Shown here: positions 1-6,058 of the stretch, piece by piece
How the letters are laid out: every line of letters begins with the position of its first letter
Position numbering within the stretch: position 1 is the stretch's first letter
Assembly (NCBI GenBank): GCA_937875805.1
Contig: CALFHG010000273.1
Coordinates: 1-8,243, forward strand
Direction of reading: 5' to 3'
DNA length: 8,243 bases
Origin: an uncultured Nitrosopumilaceae archaeon
GTDB taxonomy: Archaea; Thermoproteota; Nitrososphaeria; Nitrososphaerales; Nitrosopumilaceae
The notes under the pieces: model-generated
The model's input: the letters and a program-made list of their open reading frames with translations, nothing else
Database searches by the model: none
Told to the model about the DNA's origin: nothing
Translations under genes and position numbers: made by a program

Positions 1-376
1 TTGTAATCTTTCCAATAGTTTCAGCAGTGATTTGTCTTAGACTTCGCTCTAATGGGAAATTGATTAATCTTACACGAACTTCATCTTTAATTTTTTCTGC
101 ATATTCTGGAAATCTTGTTTGTAACGCTTCTTTGATTGCTCTTCCAAATGCATCAAATAGTCTATCAGGATTTTTAGAAAATATTATCTCAATTTGTGGC
201 TCTACTACCAAATCATTGTAATCAACGATAATGTATTTTGCATTCTTTGGCATCATCTCGTCGATTGCATCTACATACTTGTATGCGCCATCTCTATCCT
301 TGAATCGAGTTAAAAATTCTTTTACTTTATCTGATAAAGCAGAATCAGTAAATGTACTAGTTTGAGTGCTACTCAT
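1..376 (-). CDS. mcm: Replicative DNA helicase MCM, N-terminal part (cut by window edge)
   Basis: MCM forms the ring-shaped ATPase that unwinds DNA at the replication fork. Only about 125 N-terminal residues are present; the gene reads leftward off the window, so the AAA+ domain is not visible. Translation from the ATG at 376 gives a start MSSTQTS and then the usual MCM N-terminal pattern: an acidic beta strand (IIVDYNDLVV), a helical stretch (DRLFDAFGRAIKEAL), and the segment VRVRLINFPLERSLRQIT followed by IGKIT, which matches the family's 'vRitnlP...lRdi.s..igkl'. The start is supported by a GAGGAG ribosome-binding site 6 bases upstream, inside the end of the GINS gene, which it overlaps by 8 bases (369-376). 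The two genes are therefore probably one operon with coupled translation. Identification rests on the N-domain only, but the GINS linkage strengthens it. Confidence 0.9.
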   Translation of the reverse strand, partial: MSSTQTSTFTDSALSDKVKEFLTRFKDRDGAYKYVDAIDEMMPKNAKYIIVDYNDLVVEPQIEIIFSKNPDRLFDAFGRAIKEALQTRFPEYAEKIKDEVRVRLINFPLERSLRQITAETIGKIT

Positions 377-887
377 TTTGTTCTCCTCTTATCTGTTTTT
401 CAAACTCTACACTGTTATCATGAATAGTTTTGTAGAAAACATTTTCTTCAACAGTTATCTTGTTATATAATTCTGAATTTAATTTGATAGTATCGGCAAT
501 CTTTACTAGTTTACCTCGTCTCATTCTAAATAATTCCAACATCATACTTTCAACTTTATCAAAATCATCACGGTTTAGTTCTTTCATGGATTCTTTTAGC
601 CGGATGTAAAAGTGAGGATCAAGTGTAGAGATTTGATATTCACCAACCATCTTTTCTTTTGACAGTGCTTGTTTTAGTTGAGTAATCATGTCTGGAGAAA
701 TTAGTGTTCCTATTTTATTCTCTGAGAGAATTTTCCCTATCCATTGAGGCATGTTATTTGTATCACCTTGGGTACCCTCAATTTTCATACCTGCAACATT
801 ATACTTGAAATCTTGATTAATCGTAAATTTAGCATCCTTTAAGCGGTATCCAATTGAATGTACTTTTTCTACTTTGTCTATTTCCAT
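369..887 (-). CDS. GINS complex subunit, Gins23-like
   Basis: A GINS subunit partners with MCM and Cdc45/GAN to activate the replicative helicase. The 172-residue product has a short N-terminal beta-rich segment ending in MPQWIGKILSENKIGTLI (46-63), resembling the Psf2/Psf3-type B-domain 'P.WLA..L...g...I'. A helical A-domain follows, with LELFRMRRGKLVKIA (117-131) matching the GINS helix 'L..LR..kI...A', and TVEENVFYKTI (145-155) matching 'T.EE..ly..i'. B-domain first, A-domain second is the Psf2/Psf3 (archaeal Gins23) order rather than the Gins15/51 order. The assignment to Gins23 is therefore from domain order, not a search. It sits directly upstream of mcm with an 8-base overlap, an arrangement known from other archaea such as Sulfolobus. 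The ATG at 887 is the only sensible start. Confidence 0.8.
   Translation of the reverse strand: MEIDKVEKVHSIGYRLKDAKFTINQDFKYNVAGMKIEGTQGDTNNMPQWIGKILSENKIGTLISPDMITQLKQALSKEKMVGEYQISTLDPHFYIRLKESMKELNRDDFDKVESMMLELFRMRRGKLVKIADTIKLNSELYNKITVEENVFYKTIHDNSVEFEKQIRGEQNE
383..388 (-). promoter_or_regulatory. Shine-Dalgarno site for mcm
   Basis: GAGGAG on the minus strand, 6 bases before the mcm ATG and within the last codons of the GINS gene. It is one of the few clear ribosome-binding sites in the window. This fits a pattern in which an internal operon gene uses a Shine-Dalgarno site while first genes appear leaderless. Confidence 0.75.
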
Positions 888-910
888 TTGAGATCACTTA
901 GTCTGATTTA

Positions 911-929
911 GATCCTCAAGTAGAGGATC
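911..929. repeat. Perfect inverted repeat, 7-base arms
   Basis: GATCCTC, spacer AAGTA, GAGGATC. It lies 24 bases upstream of the GINS start codon and touches its putative TATA box. Dyads of this size in archaeal promoters are often repressor sites; here that is inference. It could also be a small RNA hairpin, though no gene ends here. Confidence 0.6.
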
Positions 930-1047
930 GATCAATTCTGTTAACAATTTAGTGAGATCATTTGATCCTAATTAATTTCAGGCTGATCGCATCTAATAAT
1001 ACAAGATTTGATTTTAGGATATAGCATATTACAATAACCAATTCGGA

Positions 1048-1055
1048 TTTATTAA
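1048..1055 (+). promoter_or_regulatory. TATA box of rfcS
   Basis: TTTATTAA is centred about 26 bases upstream of the ATG at 1078. That is the distance expected between an archaeal TATA box and the transcription start, so the mRNA is predicted to begin at or very near the start codon (leaderless). Confidence 0.65.
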
Positions 1056-1077
1056 TGGGATTTAGTCTTTGATACTC

Positions 1078-2028
1078 ATGACTGCAACTGGAATGTGGGT
1101 AGAAAAGTATCGACCAATGAAACTTTCTGAAATTGTAAATCAAACTGAGATTATTGGTAGTTTGGAAGCTTTAATCAAAGATCCAACAGATATGCCACAC
1201 TTGATGTTTTCAGGTTCTGCAGGAGTCGGAAAAACTACTACAGCACTATGTGTTGCAAGACAAATTTTAGGAGAGTATGCTAGAGACAATACCCTAGAGC
1301 TAAATGCATCTGATGAGAGAGGAATTGGAATGGTCAGAGAGAAAGTAAAGAAATTTTCAAGATTTGCCGGAATGGATGAGGTTCCATTCAAAATTATAAT
1401 TTTAGATGAAGCAGACGAGATGACAAATGATGCACAGACTGCTCTAAGACGAATTATTGAAGATACTGCAAAGATTTGCAGATTTATTTTCATTGCCAAT
1501 AATATTTCAAAAATTATAGACCCAATTCAGAGCAGATGTGCTACCTTCAAGTTCACATCAGTTCCTGAAGAAGACGTTATTGGTAGATTAGAGGAGATCG
1601 CCAAAAAAGAGAAAGTAAAGACTGACAAAAAAGGTCTCAAAGCAATTTATGATTATTCTGAAGGAGATTTGAGACATGCCATCAACATAATGCAGGCAAC
1701 TGCCAGTATTGGAGACATTACAGAAGAGAATGTAAAATCATCAGCTGGATTGACTAAAACCAGTGATGTTGATGAAGTTCTAAAAATTGCACTTGCTGGA
1801 AAAGTTCTAGAAGCCAGAGAGAAAATGATTGAGTTAATCAAAGTTTATGGAATGTCAGAATCTGATTTTCTAAAATACATCAACTCTGCAGTATTCAAAT
1901 CAAAACATGAAAAGTTGGCAGACATTTTAGAAATAATTGCAAAGTATGATTATAGAATATTATCTGGAGCAAATTCTGAAATTCAATTATCTGCAATGTT
2001 AGCAGAACTAGCTAGAGTAGAAAATTAA
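1078..2028 (+). CDS. rfcS: Replication factor C small subunit (clamp loader ATPase)
   Basis: RfcS, with RfcL, loads the PCNA sliding clamp at primer-template junctions. The 316-residue protein has the RFC-box WVEKYRP near the N-terminus, Walker A GSAGVGKT (46-53), Walker B ILDEADEM with the DEAD residues at 110-113, sensor 1 around IFIANN (137-142), and the SRC arginine-finger motif (152-154). A helical collar domain typical of clamp loaders makes up the C-terminal third. Length is normal for the archaeal small subunit. I chose ATG 1078 over the TTG at 1069 because the TATA box sits about 26 bases upstream of 1078, and the protein then begins MTATGMWVEKYRP. ATG 1093 (MWVEKYRP) is a less likely alternative. 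The gene faces away from the GINS-mcm pair across a shared control region. Confidence 0.96.
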   Translation: MTATGMWVEKYRPMKLSEIVNQTEIIGSLEALIKDPTDMPHLMFSGSAGVGKTTTALCVARQILGEYARDNTLELNASDERGIGMVREKVKKFSRFAGMDEVPFKIIILDEADEMTNDAQTALRRIIEDTAKICRFIFIANNISKIIDPIQSRCATFKFTSVPEEDVIGRLEEIAKKEKVKTDKKGLKAIYDYSEGDLRHAINIMQATASIGDITEENVKSSAGLTKTSDVDEVLKIALAGKVLEAREKMIELIKVYGMSESDFLKYINSAVFKSKHEKLADILEIIAKYDYRILSGANSEIQLSAMLAELARVEN

Positions 2029-2030
2029 AA

Positions 2031-2114
2031 CGCAGAGAGGGGGATTTGAACCCCCGTGTCCTTGCGAACACAGGCTTTCAAGGCCCGCGCCCTACCGGGC
2101 TAGGCGACCTCTGC
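2031..2114 (-). tRNA. tRNA-Ser (anticodon UGA)
   Basis: Read on the minus strand, an 84-base class II tRNA folds cleanly. The acceptor GCAGAGG pairs with TCTCTGC (last pair G-T). The anticodon stem is CGGGC/GCCTG with loop CTTGAAA, giving anticodon TGA, which reads UCA (Ser). The long variable arm is TGTTC-GCAA-GGACA, and the T arm is GGGGG-TTCAAAT-CCCCC. The discriminator base is G, as in serine tRNAs. CCA is not encoded, and no intron is seen. Its 3' end lies only 2 bases from the convergent rfcS stop codon, and a run of T follows on the minus strand. Confidence 0.96.
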
Positions 2115-2135
2115 AAAAAATATTGTAGAAAAGCA

Positions 2136-2143
2136 GTTAAAAT
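2136..2143 (-). promoter_or_regulatory. TATA-like box of tRNA-Ser
   Basis: TTTTAACT on the minus strand, centred about 26 bases upstream of the mature tRNA 5' end. Archaeal tRNA genes use the normal TBP/TFB promoter, so the spacing predicts little or no 5' leader. Confidence 0.45.
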
Positions 2144-2159
2144 CTGTTGATGTAAAATA

Positions 2160-2189
2160 GAAAAATAAGAAAAAAAGAAAAAATTCTTT
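2160..2189 (-). terminator. T-rich terminator after the first ferredoxin
   Basis: Immediately after the stop codon, the minus strand carries several T runs (up to seven) interrupted by single C or A bases. Oligo-T tracts without a hairpin are the usual archaeal intrinsic terminators. Confidence 0.6.
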
Positions 2190-2738
2190 TTAATCGTGTG
2201 CGTGAGGTCCGCCACCGCCAGATGGCATTTTGACATATGTTCCGGCTGCTTTTTCGTGCCATTCCTGGTTTGATGATTCGATTAGAATAGCTCCTTCAGG
2301 ACAGATTTCTTGACATGCCATACAAACTGTACAATCGTGTTCTCTGATTGGTTGTGATTTGTCTGTATAATCTAATCTTTCATCTTGTTCTGTCAAGCCA
2401 GTACCTTCAAAAGTTTCACCTTTGCAAGCTGCTGCAGTGATATCTTTTTCGGTTCTGAACCATTGGAATGTTTGAACGGGACATACACTCATGCATGCAC
2501 CTGCTGCAACACATGAATCCCAATCGACTGCAACTGTAGTACCATGAATTCCTAGAGGAACTTGTGTTTCTCCTCGGTCTGCATAGGCTGCCTTTACATC
2601 TTCGTTTGAGAATGCTGCACCATCAGTTCTTCCGTCACCCCAGATAAAATGGAGATTTTCACCATCGGAATGACTTGTTTTTCCGGTTGGTTTAACATCA
2701 TTGTGACAAAAGTCTTCAGGTATTTGTAGATCTACCAT
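2190..2738 (-). CDS. Seven-iron-type ferredoxin, paralogue A
   Basis: A soluble electron carrier of 182 residues, resembling the long ferredoxins of Sulfolobus, which carry one [3Fe-4S], one [4Fe-4S] and a zinc ion. The first motif is C76-x5-C82-x3-C86-Pro and the second C136-x2-C139-x2-C142-x3-C146-Pro, enough for a 3Fe and a 4Fe cluster. Residue 79, an Asp in the Sulfolobus motif CIADGSC, is Ala here. Of the Sulfolobus zinc ligands (His16, His19, His34, Asp76), two have counterparts, H30 and H65; the Asp position is Gln129. Beyond the core it has an insertion between the two motifs, a longer N-terminal extension, and a Gly/His tail ending GGGGPHAHD. It is 61 of 95 identical, without gaps, to paralogue B from residue 59 to 153. 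The redox partner is unknown; 2-oxoacid:ferredoxin oxidoreductases are the classic donors in Archaea. The ATG at 2738 fits the TATA spacing. Confidence 0.88.
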   Translation of the reverse strand: MVDLQIPEDFCHNDVKPTGKTSHSDGENLHFIWGDGRTDGAAFSNEDVKAAYADRGETQVPLGIHGTTVAVDWDSCVAAGACMSVCPVQTFQWFRTEKDITAAACKGETFEGTGLTEQDERLDYTDKSQPIREHDCTVCMACQEICPEGAILIESSNQEWHEKAAGTYVKMPSGGGGPHAHD

Positions 2739-2758
2739 GTATAAGATAATTTCAGAAT

Positions 2759-2776
2759 ATTATTTAAAGCTAGATA
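2759..2776 (-). promoter_or_regulatory. Promoter of ferredoxin A, duplicated block
   Basis: The minus-strand block TATCTAGCTTTAAATAAT contains the TATA box TTTAAATA (2761-2768), centred 26 bases upstream of the ATG, so the transcript should be leaderless. The same 18 bases occur at the same distance before ferredoxin B. Confidence 0.75.
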
Positions 2777-2807
2777 AAATTAGTTGGGACTAAATTTAGA
2801 AATAAAT

Positions 2808-2826
2808 AGAAAAATCAAAAATTTTT
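2808..2826 (-). terminator. T-rich terminator after the second ferredoxin
   Basis: Between the stop codon of ferredoxin B and the promoter of ferredoxin A, the minus strand has repeated T5 runs. With a separate promoter downstream, this suggests that the two ferredoxins are separate transcripts and not an operon. Confidence 0.45.
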
Positions 2827-2845
2827 AGGTTCGAGATATCTGAAA

Positions 2846-3373
<528 letters not shown>

Positions 3374-3375
3374 TT

Positions 3376-3393
3376 ATTATTTAAAGCTAGATA
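3376..3393 (-). promoter_or_regulatory. Promoter of ferredoxin B, duplicated block
   Basis: Identical 18-base block to that of ferredoxin A, with TATA TTTAAATA at 3378-3385, centred 26 bases upstream of the ATG at 3355. The offset from block to start codon is the same 21 bases in both genes. Confidence 0.75.
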
Positions 3394-3483
3394 GCTCAGA
3401 TACGAACAAACAAGTAAAGAATCGATCAACTAGGAAGGGAAAATTCCTTACGTTCATAACGATCAATTGACAATACTCTGGAT
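3394..3483 (+). promoter_or_regulatory. Upstream region of aIF6
   Basis: There is no strong TATA box at the leaderless position; TTCATAAC (3453-3460) is the best AT-rich candidate. The heptamer CGATCAA occurs twice (3423-3429 and 3460-3466), and a short dyad GGAAAATTCC lies at 3438-3447. The region also borders the leftward promoter of ferredoxin B. No regulator can be named. Confidence 0.3.
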
Positions 3484-4149
3484 ATGGATATTATCAAGTA
3501 TGATGTGTATAGAGGACCAAACCTTGGAGTATACATTGCAGTCAATGATACCATTGGTCTAGTTCCAATGGGATTTGCTAAAACCAAATCTGACAAGCTT
3601 GCAGAATATCTAAACATAGAAATTTACAATACTGCCATTGCAAATACCAGATTAATTGGTGCATTGTCAGTGATGAACAATAAAGGAATCTTACTTCCAA
3701 ATACTGCTTATCAAAATGAATATGATTATCTAAAAGATGAAACGGATTTAGAAGTTGGAGTTTTAGATACTAAATTTAATGCAATTGGAAATGTAGTCTG
3801 TGCCAATGACAAAGGAGCAGTTGTATCCCCTTTACTATCAAAACAAGATTGTCAAACAATATCAGATGTATTGGGAGTTGAGGTAATTCAGAAAAAAATT
3901 GCAGGATTCAACCTGACAGGTGTTGTTCTAGTAGCAAATGCAACTGGTGCTGCAATCCATCCAGAATCAGACGAGGAAGAAATGAAGACCATATCTGATT
4001 TTCTAGGCGTAAAAATTGAACCGAGCTCCATAAACAATGGTGTCCCATATGTCTCGTCTGGAATTTTGGTAAATAATCATTGTATGGTTGTAGGATCAAT
4101 GACTAGTGGTCCTGAAATTATGATGTTAACTAGAGCATTTCTAAATTAA
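3484..4149 (+). CDS. eif6: Translation initiation factor 6 (ribosome anti-association factor)
   Basis: aIF6 binds the large ribosomal subunit and prevents premature joining with the small subunit. The 221 residues match the normal family length and show the repeated pentein pattern of small hydrophobic strands ending in N-x-x-G: LSVMNNKGILLP (61-72), NVVCANDKGAVVSP (103-116), VVLVANATGAAIHP (147-160) and SGILVNNHCMVVGSMTSGPE near the C-terminus. The opening MDIIKYDVYRGPNLGVYIAVND is also typical. The start is the ATG at 3484. The last 20 bases overlap the convergent hisS gene (4130-4149), so neither gene has its own untranslated terminator region. In some archaea aIF6 is linked to ribosomal protein genes (for example L31e/L39e); it stands alone here. 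Confidence 0.95.
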   Translation: MDIIKYDVYRGPNLGVYIAVNDTIGLVPMGFAKTKSDKLAEYLNIEIYNTAIANTRLIGALSVMNNKGILLPNTAYQNEYDYLKDETDLEVGVLDTKFNAIGNVVCANDKGAVVSPLLSKQDCQTISDVLGVEVIQKKIAGFNLTGVVLVANATGAAIHPESDEEEMKTISDFLGVKIEPSSINNGVPYVSSGILVNNHCMVVGSMTSGPEIMMLTRAFLN

Positions 4150-5413
4150 GAATAGATTTTGGATCTTCAGTTAGTTTTTCTAAAGATATAGTTCCTTCAG
4201 TTCCATTTACCATATCTTTGAGAACAACATTTCCATTTTCTAATTCCTGTGGCCCAACAATTATTGCAAATTTAGCATTTGTTGCAATATCCATTTGTTT
4301 TTTTATGTTACGTCCTGCCAAATCAATATCAGTGGGAATATTGTTTAGTCTTAATAATGATGTAATGGAATGAGCAACTTTTTGCATTTCTTCGTTTATG
4401 TATAGTACTGCAACTCTATTTTGTTTTAATTCAGAAATTATTTTTTGCTCTTGCATTGTTAAGATAATTCTTTCAACTCCACCTGCAACTCCTGTTGCAC
4501 CAATATCTTCTCTGTTGAATGCTTTAGTTAGTGTATCATATCGTCCACCACCTGCTAGTGCACCTAGAGTAGAATTTTTATCAAATATTTCAAAGACTAT
4601 ACCTGAATAGTAGTCTAATCCTCTAACTATACCAAAATTAATTCTAACATTTGAAACTCCTCTATTCTCTAGTGAGTCGATTAATTGTTTTAGTTCATCC
4701 CAAGATTCTAGTTGTGAAACATCAAATGCCTTTTCTACGTCTGCAATAGAGCCTTTAATTTGTGAGAATTCTAGAATTTTTTCCAATTTTTCTGTTGCAT
4801 AGCCCTTTTCTTGGAATTCTTTTAGGATTTGCTCTTTTGATTTTTTTGCAATCTTATCTACTGCACGTAAAATATCAGCAACTAGTTGTGGTTCTTTTGA
4901 ATCAAAGACTTTGTTGATGTAAGACTCTACAAGATTTCTGTGATTAATGTCAATTGTGATATCCTTGAGTAATAGGGAATCAAATAATCTGGATGTAATT
5001 TCTATGATTTCTGCTTCGGATTCAAGGCTAGCCTTACCATAAATTTCGATATCCCATTGGTGAAAGTATCGGTATCTTCCTTTTTGCGGCTCATCATATC
5101 TAAACACCCCTCCAAATGCCGAGATTTTTGCTGGAAGCTTCATTGATTTTTGGGCAGTTGCATACCTTGTGAGTCCCATTGTAAAGTCAAAACGTAATGC
5201 TACTTCTCTGTCTCCTTTGTCTTTGAAATAATAAATTTCATCTCTAATTCCAGGACCGGACTTTGTCTCTAGTGTAGATAATAGCTCAATTGGGGATGGA
5301 TCCATAAATGAAAATCCATACAAGTTTGATAATTTCTTAAAATGTGATCTAACGTGTTCAATGTTTGTGTTTTCTTCTCCCTCAAAGTCTTTCATTCCAC
5401 GTGGTAATTCCAA
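4130..5413 (-). CDS. hisS: Histidyl-tRNA synthetase
   Basis: A class II aminoacyl-tRNA synthetase that charges tRNA-His. The 427 residues contain the N-terminal LPRGMKDF, LRFDFT (73-78), motif 2 FRYDEPQKGRYRYFHQWDIE (104-123), the HisRS-specific histidine-binding motif RGLDYYSG (264-271), GGGRYD (288-293), and motif 3 with GVAGGVERI (308-316). A C-terminal anticodon-binding domain occupies about 332-425. Length and order are normal for archaeal/bacterial HisRS. The start is a TTG at 5413, giving MELPRGMKDF, the expected beginning; the ATG at 5395 would remove the conserved LPRG. A TATA-like ATCTAAAT at 5439-5446 is roughly 29 bases upstream, compatible with a leaderless transcript. The 3' end overlaps aIF6 by 20 bases. 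Confidence 0.96.
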   Translation of the reverse strand: MELPRGMKDFEGEENTNIEHVRSHFKKLSNLYGFSFMDPSPIELLSTLETKSGPGIRDEIYYFKDKGDREVALRFDFTMGLTRYATAQKSMKLPAKISAFGGVFRYDEPQKGRYRYFHQWDIEIYGKASLESEAEIIEITSRLFDSLLLKDITIDINHRNLVESYINKVFDSKEPQLVADILRAVDKIAKKSKEQILKEFQEKGYATEKLEKILEFSQIKGSIADVEKAFDVSQLESWDELKQLIDSLENRGVSNVRINFGIVRGLDYYSGIVFEIFDKNSTLGALAGGGRYDTLTKAFNREDIGATGVAGGVERIILTMQEQKIISELKQNRVAVLYINEEMQKVAHSITSLLRLNNIPTDIDLAGRNIKKQMDIATNAKFAIIVGPQELENGNVVLKDMVNGTEGTISLEKLTEDPKSILNLEML

Positions 5414-5438
5414 GATAATTCTTTGTTAGATAGTAGTG

Positions 5439-5446
5439 ATTTAGAT
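5439..5446 (-). promoter_or_regulatory. Possible TATA box of hisS
   Basis: ATCTAAAT on the minus strand, about 29 bases upstream of the TTG start. The same octamer is found upstream of the GINS gene (906-913). It lies in the divergent region shared with the small membrane protein gene. Confidence 0.35.
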
Positions 5447-5504
5447 ATTTCTGTGATAACTAGCAATAGGCATAAATGAATACAAAGAATTTGAAGAATA
5501 CATC

Positions 5505-5609
5505 ATGAAAGTTACCGTAAAAGAAGGATGGAGTGAGAAAAGCAAGTATGCAATAGTTGCCATGATTTTTAGTCTTGTAGCAATAATTGCTGTAGTGGTA
5601 TTAGACTAG
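5505..5609 (+). CDS. 34-residue single-span membrane miniprotein
   Basis: ATG at 5505 opens a short frame: MKVTVKEGWSEKSKYA, then a hydrophobic segment of about 17 residues (IVAMIFSLVAIIAVVVL, 17-33), ending in Asp. A charged N-terminal part followed by one membrane span at the C-terminus is typical of small tail-anchored or regulatory membrane peptides. I do not recognise a family. It lies in the gap between divergent hisS and the convergent helical-protein gene, whose stop it overlaps by 4 bases (5606-5609), so it fills the gap as a real gene would. A 10-codon frame beginning at ATG 5476 ends in a TGA overlapping this start (ATGA). Either that short frame is a translated leader, or an AT-rich CATAAATG at 5471-5478 acts as a TATA box. 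Codon use looks like its neighbours. Confidence 0.6.
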   Translation: MKVTVKEGWSEKSKYAIVAMIFSLVAIIAVVVLD

Positions 5610-6004
5610 TTTCTTTTTGAAGAAAACACAGATAGCCAATAGTGCATTATTTTTCTGTTCAAATCCACAAATGTTTCAGCATTATCATTCCATGTCTTTG
5701 AAGTATTTTTTATAGATTCAATATTTGATATTGTAAGTTTATTGTATATAGAGCGAAATTTTAAAGCCTCCTCACTCACATTTTCTACAAGATCTTGTGC
5801 AGACTTTGGGAATGCTGATCCTGAATTATTTAAAAATTCTTTGTATAGTATGGTATTTGCAGTAATTGCATTTCTCCATGTCTTGTAGAATTCATTTTGT
5901 AAATCAAATAGGGTTTGTTGAATATGTGGGACTGAAGTCTCAAGTTCTGTGAAATATTTGTTGTTTAGTTTATCTAAAATTTCAAAATCTTTATTTTCAC
6001 TCAT
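5606..6004 (-). CDS. Helical protein of unknown function, 132 residues
   Basis: I do not recognise this gene with certainty. The product is almost wholly amphipathic helix, rich in Asn, Lys, Glu and aromatic residues (LQNEFYKTWRNAITANTILY at 35-54, KTWNDNAETFVDLNRKIMHYWL at 103-124), with no cysteine, no signal peptide and no membrane span. Repeated 'F..TW.NA' and 'W.DNAE.F' segments recall the loose pattern of phasin-like proteins that coat polyhydroxyalkanoate granules, or other small coiled-coil proteins. That is resemblance of architecture only. The ATG at 6004 is the only reasonable start; the next Met is near the end. An AT-rich block lies just upstream, so it is probably transcribed on its own although the HD-domain gene lies 54 bases upstream on the same strand. 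Confidence 0.75.
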   Translation of the reverse strand: MSENKDFEILDKLNNKYFTELETSVPHIQQTLFDLQNEFYKTWRNAITANTILYKEFLNNSGSAFPKSAQDLVENVSEEALKFRSIYNKLTISNIESIKNTSKTWNDNAETFVDLNRKIMHYWLSVFSSKRN

Positions 6005-6017
6005 GAATGTACTAGGA

Positions 6018-6031
6018 AATTTATAAATTTA
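6018..6031 (-). promoter_or_regulatory. AT-rich promoter of the helical-protein gene
   Basis: AATTTATAAATTTA, read on the plus strand, covers about 14-27 bases upstream of the ATG at 6004. The distal half has the TATA spacing expected for a leaderless start; the exact TATA octamer is ambiguous because the block is nearly palindromic. Confidence 0.45.
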
Positions 6032-6058
6032 AGATTTTTGAATTGGTTTGAGGCTAAT

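Larger units (their letters stand above)
888..1077. promoter_or_regulatory. Divergent control region between GINS-mcm and rfcS, rich in GATC
   Basis: No credible gene lies here. GATC occurs seven times between 892 and 988 (starts at 892, 911, 926, 930, 956, 964 and 985), against roughly one per 340 bases elsewhere in the window. A perfect 7-base inverted repeat GATCCTC/GAGGATC with a 5-base spacer spans 911-929. It overlaps a weak TATA-like ATCTAAAT (906-913, minus strand) that could serve the GINS gene. The rightward promoter for rfcS lies at the other end. The region could be a shared operator for replication genes, but no regulator is identified. Confidence 0.5.

Noticed and set aside
27..221. 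Plus-strand open frame of 64 codons
   Set aside because: It lies antisense within the conserved MCM N-domain and has no family features.
1069..1077. TTG 1069 as the rfcS start
   Set aside because: The TATA box at 1048-1055 would be too close; ATG 1078 has the right spacing and a natural N-terminus.
958..1143. Minus-strand open frame of 61 codons between GINS and rfcS
   Set aside because: It runs into the conserved rfcS start and covers the rfcS promoter; the translation shows no domain pattern.
1140..1841. Minus-strand open frames inside rfcS
   Set aside because: Low-complexity Ser/Ile/Phe-rich translations typical of the antisense of an AT-rich gene.
3426..3617. Minus-strand frame over the aIF6 5' end
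   Set aside because: Shadow of aIF6; no supporting promoter or motif.
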